Program-made: the position numbers and the translations under genes
The notes under the pieces: model-generated
Told to the model about the DNA's origin: nothing
Seen by the model: only the letters and a program-made list of their open reading frames with translations
Databases searched by the model: none
Shown: positions 12,490 to 26,201 of the stretch, piece after piece
Layout of the letters: each line of letters opens with the position of its first letter
How positions within the stretch are numbered: position 1 is the stretch's first letter
Assembly: GCA_963970005.1 (NCBI GenBank)
Contig: CAXAMN010001447.1
Location: 1,274,110-1,338,109, forward strand
Source of the DNA: Durusdinium trenchii
Lineage: Eukaryota; Sar; Dinophyceae; Suessiales; Symbiodiniaceae
Reading direction: 5' to 3'
DNA: 64,000 nt

Positions 12490-13291
12490 ATGGCGTCTAT
12501 GATGATTCGACCAGATCGCGCAATCTTGAAACGTCAAGAGGAGGAGCGATCGCGCGGGTGTCTGGAAACGGGCGTATGTTCGGCGTTTTTGCGTTTTTTC
12601 GTTCGGGTCGTGCAGGGTGTATGGATGGACCATGGTGAAAACTGGAGGGCCGGAAGTTTGGGGCCTTGTCTTTGATACTTCCTTGGTTATGGTCGGCGAG
12701 CGCAAGACCGGTGACTCCTTCATACCATTCCCACCAAGGCCAATGCAAAGGTCAAGACGTTTTGTTTTAAGATAATATTAATCCACCTTCTGCAATCAAG
12801 CCAGCCTATCCGATGGATTTTAGGGAAATCCAAAAAAGTGTTTGAGGTATGGGTTGCAGGATTGATAGTATTATTTTGTGTTGGTGTGCGTCTCATTGTG
12901 CAGACTTATTTGCAAGATCAAGTCTGAAAAGCTGTCACTTGCTGGATTTAAATCCTCATAACACATTGAATTGCTGACTTTCTGCAGGAGTTTCAATATG
13001 AGACACGAGTTGCAAGCCAACTGGAGCAATTCAAAGTGACTTGCTGGCAGGCAAAACAGCGCCGAACGAACAGTTGCGAGCCCAAAACATTGATAAATTA
13101 TACTAAGCCTCAGAAGTTGTTGAGCCTTCGCAAGGCTTGAAATGATCCCTGGAATCCCCTCCGACACTCACTGCGCTCACTGTGGCTCATTTGGGCCTGT
13201 TGCAGGCTGGTAGGGGAAGATGTAAAGACGTTGGGGCATTGCCCACCCCAATCATCCAAAACCATTGTTCATAGAGACCCCCATGAAAAAA

Positions 13292-13340
<49 letters not shown>

Positions 13341-13350
13341 NNNNNNNNNN

Positions 13351-13399
<49 letters not shown>

Positions 13400-16300
13400 C
13401 AAAAAAGCTGGCGTTCCTGTTCCAAACCCAAAGAACAAAAACACATACACATCCTACATATGTCATATATGTCTTTCTCCACGCCCGGTGGCTAAGGCAG
13501 CACAGTTTCCAGCCGCCGTTTCCAGCCCCCCAACAACGCTGAGCCGGAACCCGCTCGGGCTCTGCTCCGAAAAAAACCTGAGGTGGAGCAAAAGGGCCAT
13601 TGGGAGAATCGGATGATGAACGTCCTCCGAAAGAACCGCGTCCGGAGCAAGGCGCGCCCAAGACAGCGGCGCAGCCGAAGAAAGCCGTTAAGCTACTTCC
13701 GTAGCCGAAGAAAGCGAATTGGGATTTTGGTTGGTGGGGGTTGGGTGGTGATCTCGTAATATGTGAGAACCTTTTTGTGGAGATGAATGAGCGTTTTGGC
13801 TTCCAAGACCCTTTCCACACTTTCGATGCGGTGGCGCAAGAAAAGATCCGAGCACCCAGCCAGGGTTTGTCAAGCAGGCCGATACGCCCACCCTAATCCA
13901 CCCCTTCAGGTTGAGTGCTCACCCGCGATCACCACGGCCCACTAATTGTTGTTGGGTGTTGATTGCATGACCCTGCTCTTATTTGTTCCTGCTGTACGTG
14001 CCCCATGACGACAACGCTTGGACGCTTTGGACATGTTTGCCAGATGTTTTTGTACACCCACGACATCCCAAGACCAATACGAAAGCTTAGTTTTACACAG
14101 GGGGAGACTCCCGGAACCGTCCTGATTCGCATGCTTGGACCAATGACGACTCAGTATAAAAATATGTATAATGCTCCTCAACATGTTTCAACATGTCTTT
14201 TAACTCCATCATATCCTGCTGGACTTAAACATGCTCTATGTTCAGATGGACCTCAGTCCCGAAGACTATTTTTTCCAGACCCGTTTTGGCGTTGCCGTGG
14301 GCGTGAGGTTGCTAACCTCCAAGCTCAGCAACAAGCACAGCTTCAGGAGCGCCGTGAAAAACTCTGCCAGATCTCAAGGAGGTTCTGAAAACGGTTCTGA
14401 AAAAGCCTAAAACATGTTTTGCCCGTTGTGTTTTTCACCAACACTCAAACGTTGCGCTTGTGATTGTTATACTGAAGGAAAGTGAGATAGGACTTTGCAT
14501 GGTTTCAGGAGGTGTCGATTGAAGCTTTCATCGGTCATGTTTTCTACTTGGGCGCGGTCCAGTACTTTACTTAAAGTATCTTAAAGTTATGTACTTGCAG
14601 AATGTCCACAACTCCTATGTCATCCTGCTGTGTACTGCATTTGGCAACCCTGTCTACTGACTGACTTAATCGTTGTGGCCCACAAACCCTATGTCCCTAG
14701 CCCAGCAAATTCCTATGCCCTCAGTACAATTGAGACAGTTCCAGAAATTCAGCCAGTCGATCCCTTGGTGCCGATCGAGGATATATATCACTGTAATTAT
14801 TAGACGTTCTTTTAAATAAGAACCGCAGACCAGGATATGTGTGGAATCTTGAAGTCGCGTGGAATTGACCAACAGCTCAGCGTGTCGTGTGGCCTTGTGC
14901 CAAAAAGGGATGTGACCATGGAAGGGATTCTCAATGATTACAGCTGATATTTGGTGTGCAAACTCCACCGGCTCGTGAATTCACACAATCTTCAGTTTGA
15001 AGACATGTTGCAATTTGAATACTGAAGCAATTCACTTTATGGTGTTCTTTGCTTGGATGGGGTCAGAATGTCGTGTGACTCATCGCTCGCTTCTTGCAGA
15101 GTCGACTACTTCCTCCATGCACGATGGTGCCAGGACCGCCGCTACCGCTTAGCAAAGAAGCTTTCCGACGAGATGAAGGCGTTTTGACTGGGCAAAGATA
15201 TCACGAGGATGTGCCAAAGGATGTGTAAAGGGTGGACAAAAAGGTGGTGTTTGCACTGAGAGGATTGCGGGAACATATGGAAACTCTGGAAATCCGAAAC
15301 GCCTGCATAAACTATCCCTTCCAAACAGCTTTCCCACTGGAATGAATCACAAACACCCCACGTGAAAGCAGGGAACCCCAGCAACATCGTGGTGGATGGT
15401 CTCTCAGGGGACACTAGTGTTCGGATGTAGGGGACCTTGGATCTGCACTTCTCGAGCCTTGTGCTCAATGCCATGTCCGCGACACGAATGCAGGCTTGGC
15501 AGAAAGAGATGGTAGAAAGGGAGGAAACTCCAGCTCAGCGAATGGAGCGGATGTCTGCTGTGGGCTCAGTTGTTATCGTCTTCTACAGTCATGGTCGTTG
15601 GTAATTGTGATTTATAACCAACAGCCCTGAGCAGATTTACTTCCACATGTTTTGAATTGGGAACGGTGGATTGTAGAATATCTTTGAGACCAATGAACTG
15701 TGGAGATGGCTTGTGGCTTGTGGTGAACCCCAGTGGTTCAGCCTGCAGTCATTCCCCCAAACATACCACATGCACGGTCCCACAGGAGCTTGAAAACTAA
15801 CGGTTGCAGGGCCGCGAAGGGTTTTTCATGGTTTTGGAGTCTTCAGCAGATGTGGAGATGCTGAACTTATCCTCGTCCTTTCTGAGGCCCGTGCCTATGA
15901 GCTGAAGAAGCGCCGTGAGGCATGCAGAAATGCTCGCCCAAAGCAAGAACTGCGTAGGAGGTCCAGCTATTGAGTGTAGCCGCAAGCACTCAACATAGTG
16001 AAAGCCGCAGGGTGTTTCTGTTCTCGAGTGAATATGTCGAGTCTTCGTGAATCGGATGCAGATCCGCCGTACTCGTGTCGCACCCGAGTGCAATTGGGGA
16101 GACCAATGTGAAGAAGACTGCATCGAGTAAAGGCCGTTCAAGGACCTGTAGGCTAATGTCAAGAAGTGAGGGCTTCCTGATGGCCCAGTTTGTTGCGCCA
16201 CCACTTCTTGCCGCTGATCAGGATGAGCGGAAAGCCGTTGTCCAAGAAAAGCTCTATCAGCAGTGGAGAGCAGGCACAATGAGCAACATGACGTACGTAC

Positions 16301-19300
16301 ATCACACTGTGGTAGCTACAGCATGCTACATGCTATTTTGCTTGGCTATCGATACCTGATATAGCCAGTGTGAATCTCTCTTCAAGCAGGTGTGTTTGCA
16401 TAATAGAGAACGGGGAGTCTCCGAAACAGGCCGAGCGAGGCGAAATCGAAATCGCCGGCCATGGACGAACCGTGCCAGGCATTGACGACCTACGCACCAT
16501 GGACTCGAGGATCGTGGAGTTGCAGACCATCGCTGACAGGTCGGATGAAAAAAGAGACGGACGGACTCACACTCCCATGTTTTTCCGGAAATCCACACGG
16601 TGAGGCTTGATGGCGAAGACATGGTGAGGCTAATAGTGGTAATAATCGATACACCATATATCTAATATATACTTCATCCTACAGCTATTTAGGATGGGTG
16701 CGCGTTTGTTCACACGGGACGCACCATTGACCTGGTGCTCCGCGTGGCCGTAGGGGCCTCATGGGCCCAGGTTCCCTGCGCTGAGAGGATTTCTGCAGAC
16801 ACGGCTGTCCCATGTCCCCAGATTGGCATGGTTCATATGGTTAGGAGTTTGACAAACCCGCAAAACGATCCACGCGCTTGGAGGTCATTTTGGTGTTTGA
16901 CTATTTAATGTGGTTGCTTTTTTAAACAAGGAATCACTGGATTGCCAGCTGACTGAGTGGATCTTTGGTCAGGGATTTCCAGCTGGACGACAAAGCGCTT
17001 CGCAAAGCAGAGGCGCGCTTCTGGGCGTCGCGTGGAGTGGGAGTTCTGAGAAAAATGCAGCGCTCGAACGATGCTATGGCATGACATGTTAGGCCTTGAT
17101 AAGCTAGTTTATGGATGGCCAAGAGAATCCAAGGGGTGAAAACTCGGGGCCAGAGCCTCGGCACAGCGGACGAGTCAACGTATGTTAACGCCCTCACACA
17201 GCAGCACCCAGGGTGCTGAGTCAGACTTGCCAGGAGAAGGGAGTCGATGACTTCTATGCCAAGCTTTGGTTGCAAAGCTGAAAGACTTATGTCGATGGTG
17301 CATTCCTGGCCAGACATGTCCGTTTGAACTAAATAAGAACAATCCTGTTCTAACATTCTCTTCAGTATGCTTTCATGCGACCGACCATTGCCGTTGAACA
17401 ACCCTTGTCCGGAGACCGGTTTCGGAGCATTTGAAGAACCCATAGGGGGTCCATCAGGTTGCGAAATGCCGCCGATTGTTGGATGGGGAATACCAGGTAT
17501 TTCTCAACCACCTTTGAAAGCATTTGAACATTATATAAACAAAAGGAAACGCACATGTGTCAAGAGTTGTGAGAGCTGTAGAATGAACTTCAGATCCAAA
17601 CCATGAGCACTTGAGGCATGAAGGCTACTTGGCCAAGATCGAGCGAGAAGAGCGGGAAAAGGCCATGAAGAATGAGCGCAACGATCAGTGCGGAGTCCAA
17701 AAGCGCCGGAGGAATTTTGGTGAGTCCAGCGAAGGGTAGTAACAAGAAGCTCCTAGGGGCTTCTGGCATCACTACTAGGAGCAAGGACGCTACTAGGGGC
17801 TCCTGGCCGTACTACTAGGAGCAAGAAGCTACTAGGAACGAATGGCGGGGAGTTTCTGCGTCCAAAATCGACCCACCGGGTGGACGGCGCAGGCGCAGCC
17901 GGCACGGCGCACGTGACGTAGATTGCTGGGCTGATGTTGCACACCGCCCAGGGATAGGAGTTTCGATGCTTCTTATGGATGAGGAGGTCTTTTGCTAACG
18001 ATCTTCTTTCCGGAAGTTCTGTGTGAAGTGTGAAGTACTGGCATTCTATTTGGGGATGGCAAAACCCTTGGTGGCCTTCGTTATGTTGTTTTTTCTCATT
18101 CACCAATCCAAAGCCGACTCCGTGCAGCCCCGGGTAGGGGGGGCGGGGCAAGCCGGGACCCCTGGTCGTCCCGTGTCCCCGTGGCTGGCAGAGAAGAGGG
18201 GGGCCGGACAGGGGGAACCCCAAAATCTAAACTGGAATAACCATTTTTCCGACCACATCCGTCCTATGTGTTTTTTTGTGGAAAGAAACTTATGAGATAT
18301 CATGAGATATCTACAGTAGATCATATCAGCGTGTATAAGAACTGATGCGATTCTGATGCACTCAGATTCCTTTGAGGCAGAAGAAGACTTTGGGCATTCA
18401 GCTGGACTGGAAGCAGGAAAGAGTACCTCTCTGAGCTTGCTGCTTGTGCGTGTGTGTTGCAGACAGCACTGAAAAGCGCAGCAACACGGACCACTTGACT
18501 TGACACCAGAATTAGACGATTGAATCACAGTCTTTCCATAGAAATATAATGAAAGAAATGCATTGTGGAACGAAGAGTGCAAATGTATACAGCAAGGCGA
18601 CCCAAAGACAAAAATGTGTCACATGTGTAAGAATCCCTCCGTCCCTTTGACGAACAACGTATTTGAATTTATATATACTGTATAATATTGAATAATATAA
18701 CGCACAGAGATATTGATATGATTTTGAACTAATTAGTGTCCTCATGACCTACTTTTGGGTTTCGCTGTGAGATCTATCACGTCCCCTAAGGGGTTGAGTT
18801 CCTTTTTCTGGGGGGGACCTGCAAGAGGTCCAATGTATTCCTCATAATACAACAAAAACATACAAAAACTACTTGCTCTGGGTTAAATGGTGCCCTTGAC
18901 AAGTCTTTATATAGATCATTTGTGGAGACAGCACTTTGTACAGGAAAAGGGAAGACCCGTGGATTTTGTGTTTTCTTTCTTCAATTTTGGATACGAGTTT
19001 AAGGGGACTCAAATGTTCCAGGTGACTTTTCAGTTTCGAATCAGTTCATGCCTTTATCCCAGGATATATACCCTCTACATAGGGCTAATATTAGGAGATT
19101 CTTTCCTTTATTCCAAAGATTCTCCTCTTCCGAAAAAAAAGTCTGGCCTTTTAGTTGGAGGGAGGCGCAGTTGGATCGAGCCACTGTCCCACATGCTTCA
19201 TGCAATCCATATCGATGTGTGGCTTCGGCTAAGTTGGATCAAGACAGAGAAGAAGAGGCCGTGGAGGCACAAGAGACAGTACAGCGCACGCAGCGCTACC

Positions 19301-22300
19301 GGAGAGTCTGGAAGGGTGGCAAAGCTGTTGTTGGCTTTCTTTGGTAGCTAGTCACAAAATCCAGATATTTTTGGAGGCATCAACGGTGGGCGTTTGACTT
19401 CAGCAGGACCTTGTGTGACACATTGTGAGACCACCCTGAAAGACCTGGTTCGATCATCAGATCCGCAAAGACGGTGGGCGTTGCTTGGACGTCGTTGCCG
19501 CATCCCTTGCAAAGGCTGAGCGGCTAAAGAAGATTTGGGCTGAGCAGGAAGAAGAGGCGGGTAACAGCGTTGGTGGTCTCCAGACTCCTCCGAGATTGTT
19601 CAATCATGTGATCTTTCGGCAGTCTGGGAGAATGTGTTGCTTTCTTCTCCCAAGAATTGGGCAAACTGGTCATACTCATCTTGAGTCCATTCTGCCCACG
19701 TTGGACCCCAGCCAAATCGTAGATCTTCAGGAGAAGAGGGCTGTAGTGGAAGCCCGAATCTATGCCAAAGAGGCGCCGCTGCACTCGCCGGCGAGAGTTC
19801 CCACAACACGCATAGGCTTTGCTGTGTTTCTGCAGCAGAACCCGTTCGCATGGCACGAAAACCAAGAATATATGAGGGATTGGTCAAAACCTGGAGCTGC
19901 AACACCATGTAGCTTGACCTTCTGGGTAGGTCAACAAAGGTATCCTGGCTTTGACCCACAGCCATAGAACAGTATGGTTGTTGTCCAGCTATGTCAATTT
20001 CGGTGTGAGGAAGCCTCCCTTTGGATTCATTCAAATACATGTCAAACATTGTACCACTGCATCCTCCTGTTTTGCTAATCCAACTTGCACTGATACTGCT
20101 CTCCCTTCGTGATGGACTGCACCGTAACACAACCTGTTTGTATGTTGCTTTAAATATTGATAATCCTTATGAGTTAGTGTGTCAAAGAATGATGGGAACC
20201 ACCAACCAATCAGATGTTCATGTAAAGAACCATGATGAAACCTGCATTTACTTTCATGACAATTCATTTTGGGGCTTCAACAGCTGCACCAGCGTTTTCT
20301 GTGGAACGCCCCTCTCGCGTTTCCGCGGGACCCAGGAGCGGCGGAAAGCGGACGAGTACATGGCAATCCAACAAGCCCAGCGCGCAGAGGAAGAGCGCCA
20401 AGAGAAGGACTTCGACAAGTGCTTTGGCGAAGAACACGCCCCCGGCGAACGCCTGGCGAACCCCCCCGCGAACGCGCGGCGAACGCGCGGCGAACGCCCG
20501 GCGAACGCGCGGCGAACGCGAGATCGGATTGCCCGATGGGGGTGTCCAGTGAGGAATCTTTTGGGATGGATTTTCACAGTCTTGACGTGAGCAGTATCAT
20601 CTTGGCCAAGGGTCCCTACACTCCCTGAAATCCGGTTTTCTTTCGGGGATGGCCTTCGAAGACTCACGGATCGAGTCAGTGGTTGTCTTCCGGTTGGACC
20701 AGTCCCAGGTGGTGAATGGTGTAAGTCCAAGACGACGATGTTTAAACTGCTTTGATTTGGTGACCCGAAAAAGGAAGTAAACCTACAAACCTATACAAAC
20801 CAGTTTCTCTAAAACCAGTTTGATTTCAACCAGTCGATCCTCGTTCTGTTTCTTTTCTTGAACTGCCGAGAACGTGTCCTTCGTGGCCATCCCTTGCAGC
20901 GCATTTTCTTGGACCATACCCGACCTTCCAGGTGCCCCATCCCATCGCGAGTCCTGGTGGAACAGGACGTAGGAACCGCAGCAGACCTGTAAGGGTCTCC
21001 AGAAAAAGTGTGTTTGGGACTGGATGAGATAGTTCTTGCACTGCCTCCCCAAGGGTCGTCAATTCCATACCACCCATGAATTCAATCTAATCCAGGCCCA
21101 CTGGATTGAGCATGCTTTGGCATCGTGCCTGACCGACCTGACGATGCCCAGGAACTTTGTGAATGGAGTGCTCGAGCGAGAGCGTTTGATCGCGGAGCAG
21201 GAGGAGGCGAATGGTCGACTTGGGTCGATGTGGTTGTGGGTATATCGGAGGTGTTTTTTTAATGTTACAGAGCGAGTCTTTTGGTCAAGCAGGTTAACAG
21301 TTGTTTTTACACGTGTTTGCTTCAGAACTGTGAGCTGAGTTAATCAGCTAATCATTTATACTGGCCAGATTGATGTGAACACCGTCAAGTTAGTCCATGG
21401 TTTTCAGAACTGCAAGACCTGCTCAGCTGTCGGAAGGCTGAGAAGCTGAAGGCCAAGAAGAAAGCCATGGAGTCGGGACTCGTAGATCTGTGATGGACCA
21501 GGATGAGGAATGAGATGAATGAGGGATGAGAGAAATGAGATGAATGGTGGATGATCAATGAGATGAATGAGATGAATGAGGATCTGTGATCAACCAGGAA
21601 TGAATGAGCAGTTGGACTCATGTTGGATCACAGGTCGAGGGAATGGTCGATCCGATGTATACAGAGAGCTGGAAGACGGAAGACTCCGCTGTAGAGGTTG
21701 AGCCTGAGGAGAACAGGTCGAGCGAGTCGGCCGGTGATCACATGATTTATTGGCTTCTGTTTGACTATGATCATGAATTTGCTTGTAGTGATTGACCTTG
21801 CAAAGTCACAGTGACTGGCTTCCCCTATTGATCCTGTTCATGACCATCACCATAGGCACCTGAAAAGATGCAGACCTTCCTGCATCAGTGGAAATCTGAG
21901 CCCAGGTTCACTGAAGCCTTGAAGCTGGAGATGGCCAGAAAGGTGTGCCACGGGAGGGTTCACTGGAGCCAAGTGCGGATCTTCGAACTGAGGGATGCTT
22001 TGTTGTTCAGGTACCTAGAAGATTCATTATGCATGGGCCTGCCGTAAATCCAGTGATGGATGGGTGGGACGAAGATGGACCAAGTCGATACTCCTATCTT
22101 CCTGGAATTTGCAAGGGAAGACGAATCGACCTCACGTTGGGTGGTCGTTCGCGCTTTTGGTTTTGGTCAATGTGCTTTCGAGGCTGCCAGCGAAGAGGAG
22201 CTTCTTCGTTTGCAGGATGAAGAGCCTGGCACTCCAGATGAGGGATTGGGAATCACAACCCAACGAATCAGTCTTGACACGTGAATCACAGACCCCACGT

Positions 22301-25300
22301 TCCTATGTTCCAAGCAAGTAGAAGACTGTCAGTGGTTGCAATGTTCGTTTGATGGTTCGCTGGGGTAATAGGCCGGTGCAAGGCAGTGACTCGATTGGAG
22401 CAAAGCTTTGGTCGAAATAAGACGATATCCTTCTGAAATTTGTCTTGTTGCAAGAATACGTACTTTTTGAATCAGGTGAGGTGGATCTAGAAGACGGAAG
22501 CATTCAGCATCGTGCGAAGTCAAGAGATATCCTATGATATCTTGAAAGTCTTTAGAAGGGCAAGAGGAGTGGAAGGTTTTCCGTGCGTTACCGCACATGA
22601 GAGGCCAGGCCGCATGCTCGGGATGAGGTCAGAACGCCAGTGGCAAAAGCGCTATGCACAATGGGAGAAGGAAGAACTTGCTCGTGGGGAGCTTGGACAA
22701 CATGGTGTGGATTTGCATGATTTGTTGCATACGTACCGATTTGTCCCTAGTTGGGAATGGTAAGTCCAGTCAAAAGCTGCTTTGCTGATCCCCATCCCTA
22801 CTGTGATTCTCAACATGAATTGTCCCGAGAACCAGGGTTTAGTGTGGGTAGAATCCTCACCGCACGGATGTCTTCTATCAACATGTATTTGCTCTTCGCT
22901 ACACTTCCAGGGTTTCACTTTGGCCCGTCATGTGGGACACCACAGCGCTTTCCATCAATAGTGTACACTGTGAGCTGTTCTTGGAAGATGCAGTCTCCCC
23001 AAGTCTAGAGTTCTTCAACTTATTGGCGCGGAGGCCGCGCTTTGATGGAGGAGGTATATCATGATCGAGCAGAACAAGTGAAGCACTGCTGGCACGTGCA
23101 CATTTGGATTGTTTGATTAGAGGTACGTTTATTGCTCTAGGCAAATCCACAGCTTTGCAAAGATAAAGCCATTGGGCCACAGGGTCTAATTAGGTATCCG
23201 TTCAAGATGGCGAAGGTACATTTGGATCATGGATGAATCGACAAATCCTTTTGGAGAATCGACGAATCAAGTCATTCTCCAGTGAATCGAGTTGAGTAAC
23301 TTGTCCTCAAGCACGTGCGCTACGAACGGAGTAAGGACGCTACTAGGGGCTCCTGGCATCGCTACGCGACGCTGAGAGTGTACCGTTTGGGCGGACCATC
23401 AGGACATCGGACGCATCGGTTTGAAGCAATTAGCGTTGATTGATTGCTCTCAGCTATTTGGCTGAGATGTTTGTAATCCAAGTGTGTTGAAGCTAAGACA
23501 AAACCCTTAGGACCTGGCCTCCCAAACCCCGACTCAGGACCTCTAGAGAGACCTCTAAGGCTCAGGACGGTGTCCAATCAGGGTTCCGTGTCGCCAGGTT
23601 GAAGCATCAGCTGCGTGAGCAGGTGAAATCAGATATCGCCAAGGAGTGCGAGACTCGAGAAGTGCGAGACCTTCCACAGGAATTTGGGGATCAGGGATGA
23701 TGCAGCAATTACGTTTGCCAAGAAGGACTAGTTCGTGCTGCTCTTGGTCCTCACTAAACTGAGCTGTTCGTGGAAGACACATGAACTAAGCCACGAAATG
23801 AGCCAATATCTTGTACAAGCTACCCGCCTTCGTGCTGTCATCGGCAAATCCAAGGGAGGCCAGACAATGTTGGATGGCCAAACATGGTGAGGCACACTGC
23901 TTTAGGCATCATCCGGCATTGGATCTTCCAAAGGTCCAGCCTAGGGAAGTTTGAGTCGATTCCAACAACTCAGTTTTCATGACCTTCTTCCAACAGGGAA
24001 CGACACTGGCGAGCCCCTGAGCAAATCTAGAAGACGCGTGTTTCTTCCAAGGCGTGGGCAGATCGAGCAGGAGATGAAGCGCCTGGAGGCCATCGAGCAA
24101 CAACGTTGGAAGCTCAGTTTCCCTATGAAGCTCACAAAGGAGCTTCCCTTGGCATGAACAGGAACACCCAATAGATGGTTTGTTTAATCATGTTTAATCC
24201 CAAGATCCACCATGCATTTATGTGGCAAAAGAGAGGGTTTGGAAGCCATTATGTCTTCCAATGGTTATTCTTGGTAGTAGAACCCCCAGATCTCTACTGC
24301 CAGAAGAGATTTGGAACTGCCATGGATGGTTTCGAGTCACGCGTGAAGCTATGTGCAGTTCTCATCAGCGCCGTTGTGTGCAAGAGGAAAGGGCTTTGGT
24401 CAAAAGCCCGGTCTAAACCACTCTGTCTTCCACTCTTGGCTTTCACCCAGGTATTCTAGGAAGCCCTATCCCGTCCCTTTTTTCCAACCTCTCAGGGCTG
24501 GGGTACCAACCAGACCAGGGTCCATCCATCCATCCATCCATCCATCCATCCATCCATCGACCGAGGTGAAGAGGGCGAGAAGTTGGTGGCCATGCGACAC
24601 CAAGAAGAGCTCTTCCGGCAGATGGACTTCCATCAGGTCGAGCCCCGACTCTTGCGAGTCAGATGTTCGTTCGCGGCCACAAAAGTCGGGTCCGCCCACG
24701 CGGTGTTCAATGTAATATAATGTACTGCACTTTTTCCAGCGGAGGAGATGAGGTAAGACGGACCAAGATGGATATCACTGGGTCGATCTAGAACAGTCAA
24801 CGCAAAAGAATAACAGTCAATGGACATCTACGGACATTTTGGTATCTCTTGCTTCGTCATCACGTGGATGGTCATCCCCAAGCTGATCAACATGTCTTGT
24901 CAGACCCTGACACCGGTCAGGTGCAGCGCCATCGACAACTCCAGCAGCATGCCATCGAGCAGCGGCAGGCGTGATGAGACGACATAGCGGCGCAGAGATG
25001 GTCGCTGAGACAGAGAGACGAAATCACCGGATGGATGCGGATGAAATAGCTCAGCAAAGGGTCTAATTGCTAATGGTTTCATGCTCCACGACTTCTTATT
25101 TTTTTAAGGATGACACTAGACTACAAGTAGGAGACAAGAATATCATAGAATATCACCCTTACAGTGATTTGCCTGTACACATAAATACCGAAATACCTTA
25201 CTTGCTTGCATGTTGTTTTGCTATGTTTTGCTGTTGTATGTTCGTCGGACCTCAAAACCGGAAGACGATTCGCCCGCAGGCAGCCATCGCAGAGGAGAAG

Positions 25301-26201
25301 ATTCGCCGTGTAGGGGCACTGAGAGAAAGAGGTCTGACCAGATCCTGGAAACAGTCATAGACACATATGGTGTGTCGTGAAGTGTCTTAGATACCTTCCT
25401 CGTAGCAAAGAACTGGGGAGAGTTAAGAGTGATAGCCCATAGTTCGGATCCAACATGATGTTGGGGGTGTGCACTGAGTAAAGGTTTGTCGGACTACAGC
25501 AACTCTTTTCGAGGGGTTGCCAGTTCTCCCGAGATCCCGAGGCTGTGGAGCAGGAAAAGAAGAAGGCCAACGCTATCATGTCGGAGGTGCCCTAAACACA
25601 TGCACACACCAATGACGGACAAAACGGGGAGTCGTGTGCAACGCGTGTGTGATGGCCGGAATCTATGGGAATCTTGGTGAAGGTTCGTGAACCAAAGGTG
25701 CTGAGGAACTGCCATACGAGGCTGGTCCTGGTGAGTCCTTGGTGATATGTTTCAATTCAATTGTCCAATCCAATCAATTATGTGTTTAAATCAAAAAGTC
25801 CACATCGTATGAAAAAGCTGGAGTAATTAGACTGGGGGCTTTATAGATGGCATTCTGGCATGCACCACCAAGCGCTTTGCAATGTTGGGTTTGTATCAAA
25901 AGCCCTTAAACTGCCGCAGTTCTAGACTCTGTGTTGTAGCAAGTTGAACGCTACTTGATGATATATCCCGGATGGGATCCAGTCGTACCGAACCTCAGAA
26001 GAAGGTGATGTGTTTGACACTATGTTGGTGGTTTGGAGGGTATCAAGACTCCCATCGACGGCCGCGTGCGGCGGTCGAAGCGGTGGCAAGTCTTCGGTTC
26101 AGGTCCTGGAGAAGCGTGCGGCGGCGGCTGCGGCCAAATTGGTCACTGCTCCTTGGGACAGGCGGAGAGTCACGAGCACAAAGCATAGGGACATTGAATA
26201 A
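12490..26201 (+). CDS. Multi-exon coiled-coil-like protein, unknown function
   Basis: A series of short + strand exons rich in Glu, Lys, Arg, Gln and Ala, interpreted as one gene from MASMMIRPDRAILKRQ (ATG 12490) to ...WDRRRVTSTKHRDIE and TAA 26199-26201. Clearer exons: 12490-12557, 12988-13035, 13583-13651, 13783-13863, 14280-14381, 15134-15178, 15494-15547, 15887-15945, 16222-16273, 16430-16539, 16973-17035, 17615-17719, 19232-19310, 19458-19561, 19731-19772, 20336-20430, 21152-21213, 21409-21478, 21634-21716, 21906-21942, 22182-22235, 22627-22690, 23034-23088, 23598-23665, 24043-24110, 24566-24636, 24920-24968, 25281-25315, 25545-25589, 26103-26201. Several neighbours fit in phase, for example 16539 to 16973 and 21716 to 21942. 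The list is incomplete, ends are approximate, and more than one gene may be present. Composition suggests a long cytoskeletal or axonemal-type coiled coil; that is inference. No signal peptide or membrane segment is seen. Confidence 0.55.
13292..13397. repeat. TCA trinucleotide repeat interrupted by a 10-N gap
   Basis: An uninterrupted TCA/ATC tract on both sides of ten Ns at 13341-13350. The gap is an assembly break inside the microsatellite, so its true length is unknown. It sits in an intron of the coiled-coil gene. The long His, Ser or Met runs it would encode are not real proteins. Confidence 0.95.
17746..17845 (+). repeat. Dispersed 'ctactaggggctcctgg' repeat, best copy
   Basis: Several consecutive variants of a roughly 28-base unit, e.g. 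gcaaggacgctactagggg followed by ctcctggc. Related copies occur at 4090-4145 (reverse), 23320-23370, 27440-27535, 44105-44230 (diverged) and 45258-45305. The unit is an interspersed or clustered repeat, here in an intron of the coiled-coil gene. Confidence 0.75.
20440..20525 (+). repeat. GC-rich tandem array, unit about 11 bp (gcgaacgcgcg)
   Basis: Repeats of gcgaacgcgcg and close variants immediately follow the coding exon 20336-20430, next to where the donor should be. It may be intronic expansion that displaces the splice site, or a coding Ala/Arg-rich tail; both readings are open in at least one frame. Confidence 0.8.
23320..23370 (+). repeat. Dispersed 'ctactaggggctcctgg' repeat copy
   Basis: Contains ggacgctactaggggctcct followed by ggcatcgctac, matching the copies at 17.75 and 45.26 kb. 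Confidence 0.7.
24522..24558. repeat. CCAT tetranucleotide repeat
   Basis: About nine tandem ccat units just upstream of the exon starting at 24566. Only a few bases separate it from the acceptor, so length changes could affect splicing. Confidence 0.85.

Noticed and set aside
12060-12638. 192-codon + strand frame (and a 146-codon frame opposite)
   Set aside because: Local GC richness lengthens frames on both strands; no motif, and it conflicts with the coiled-coil start at 12490. Kept only as context for the leader-like word.
13231-13820. Long poly-Ser, poly-His, poly-Asp or poly-Met frames
   Set aside because: They are the six translations of the TCA microsatellite running through the N gap.
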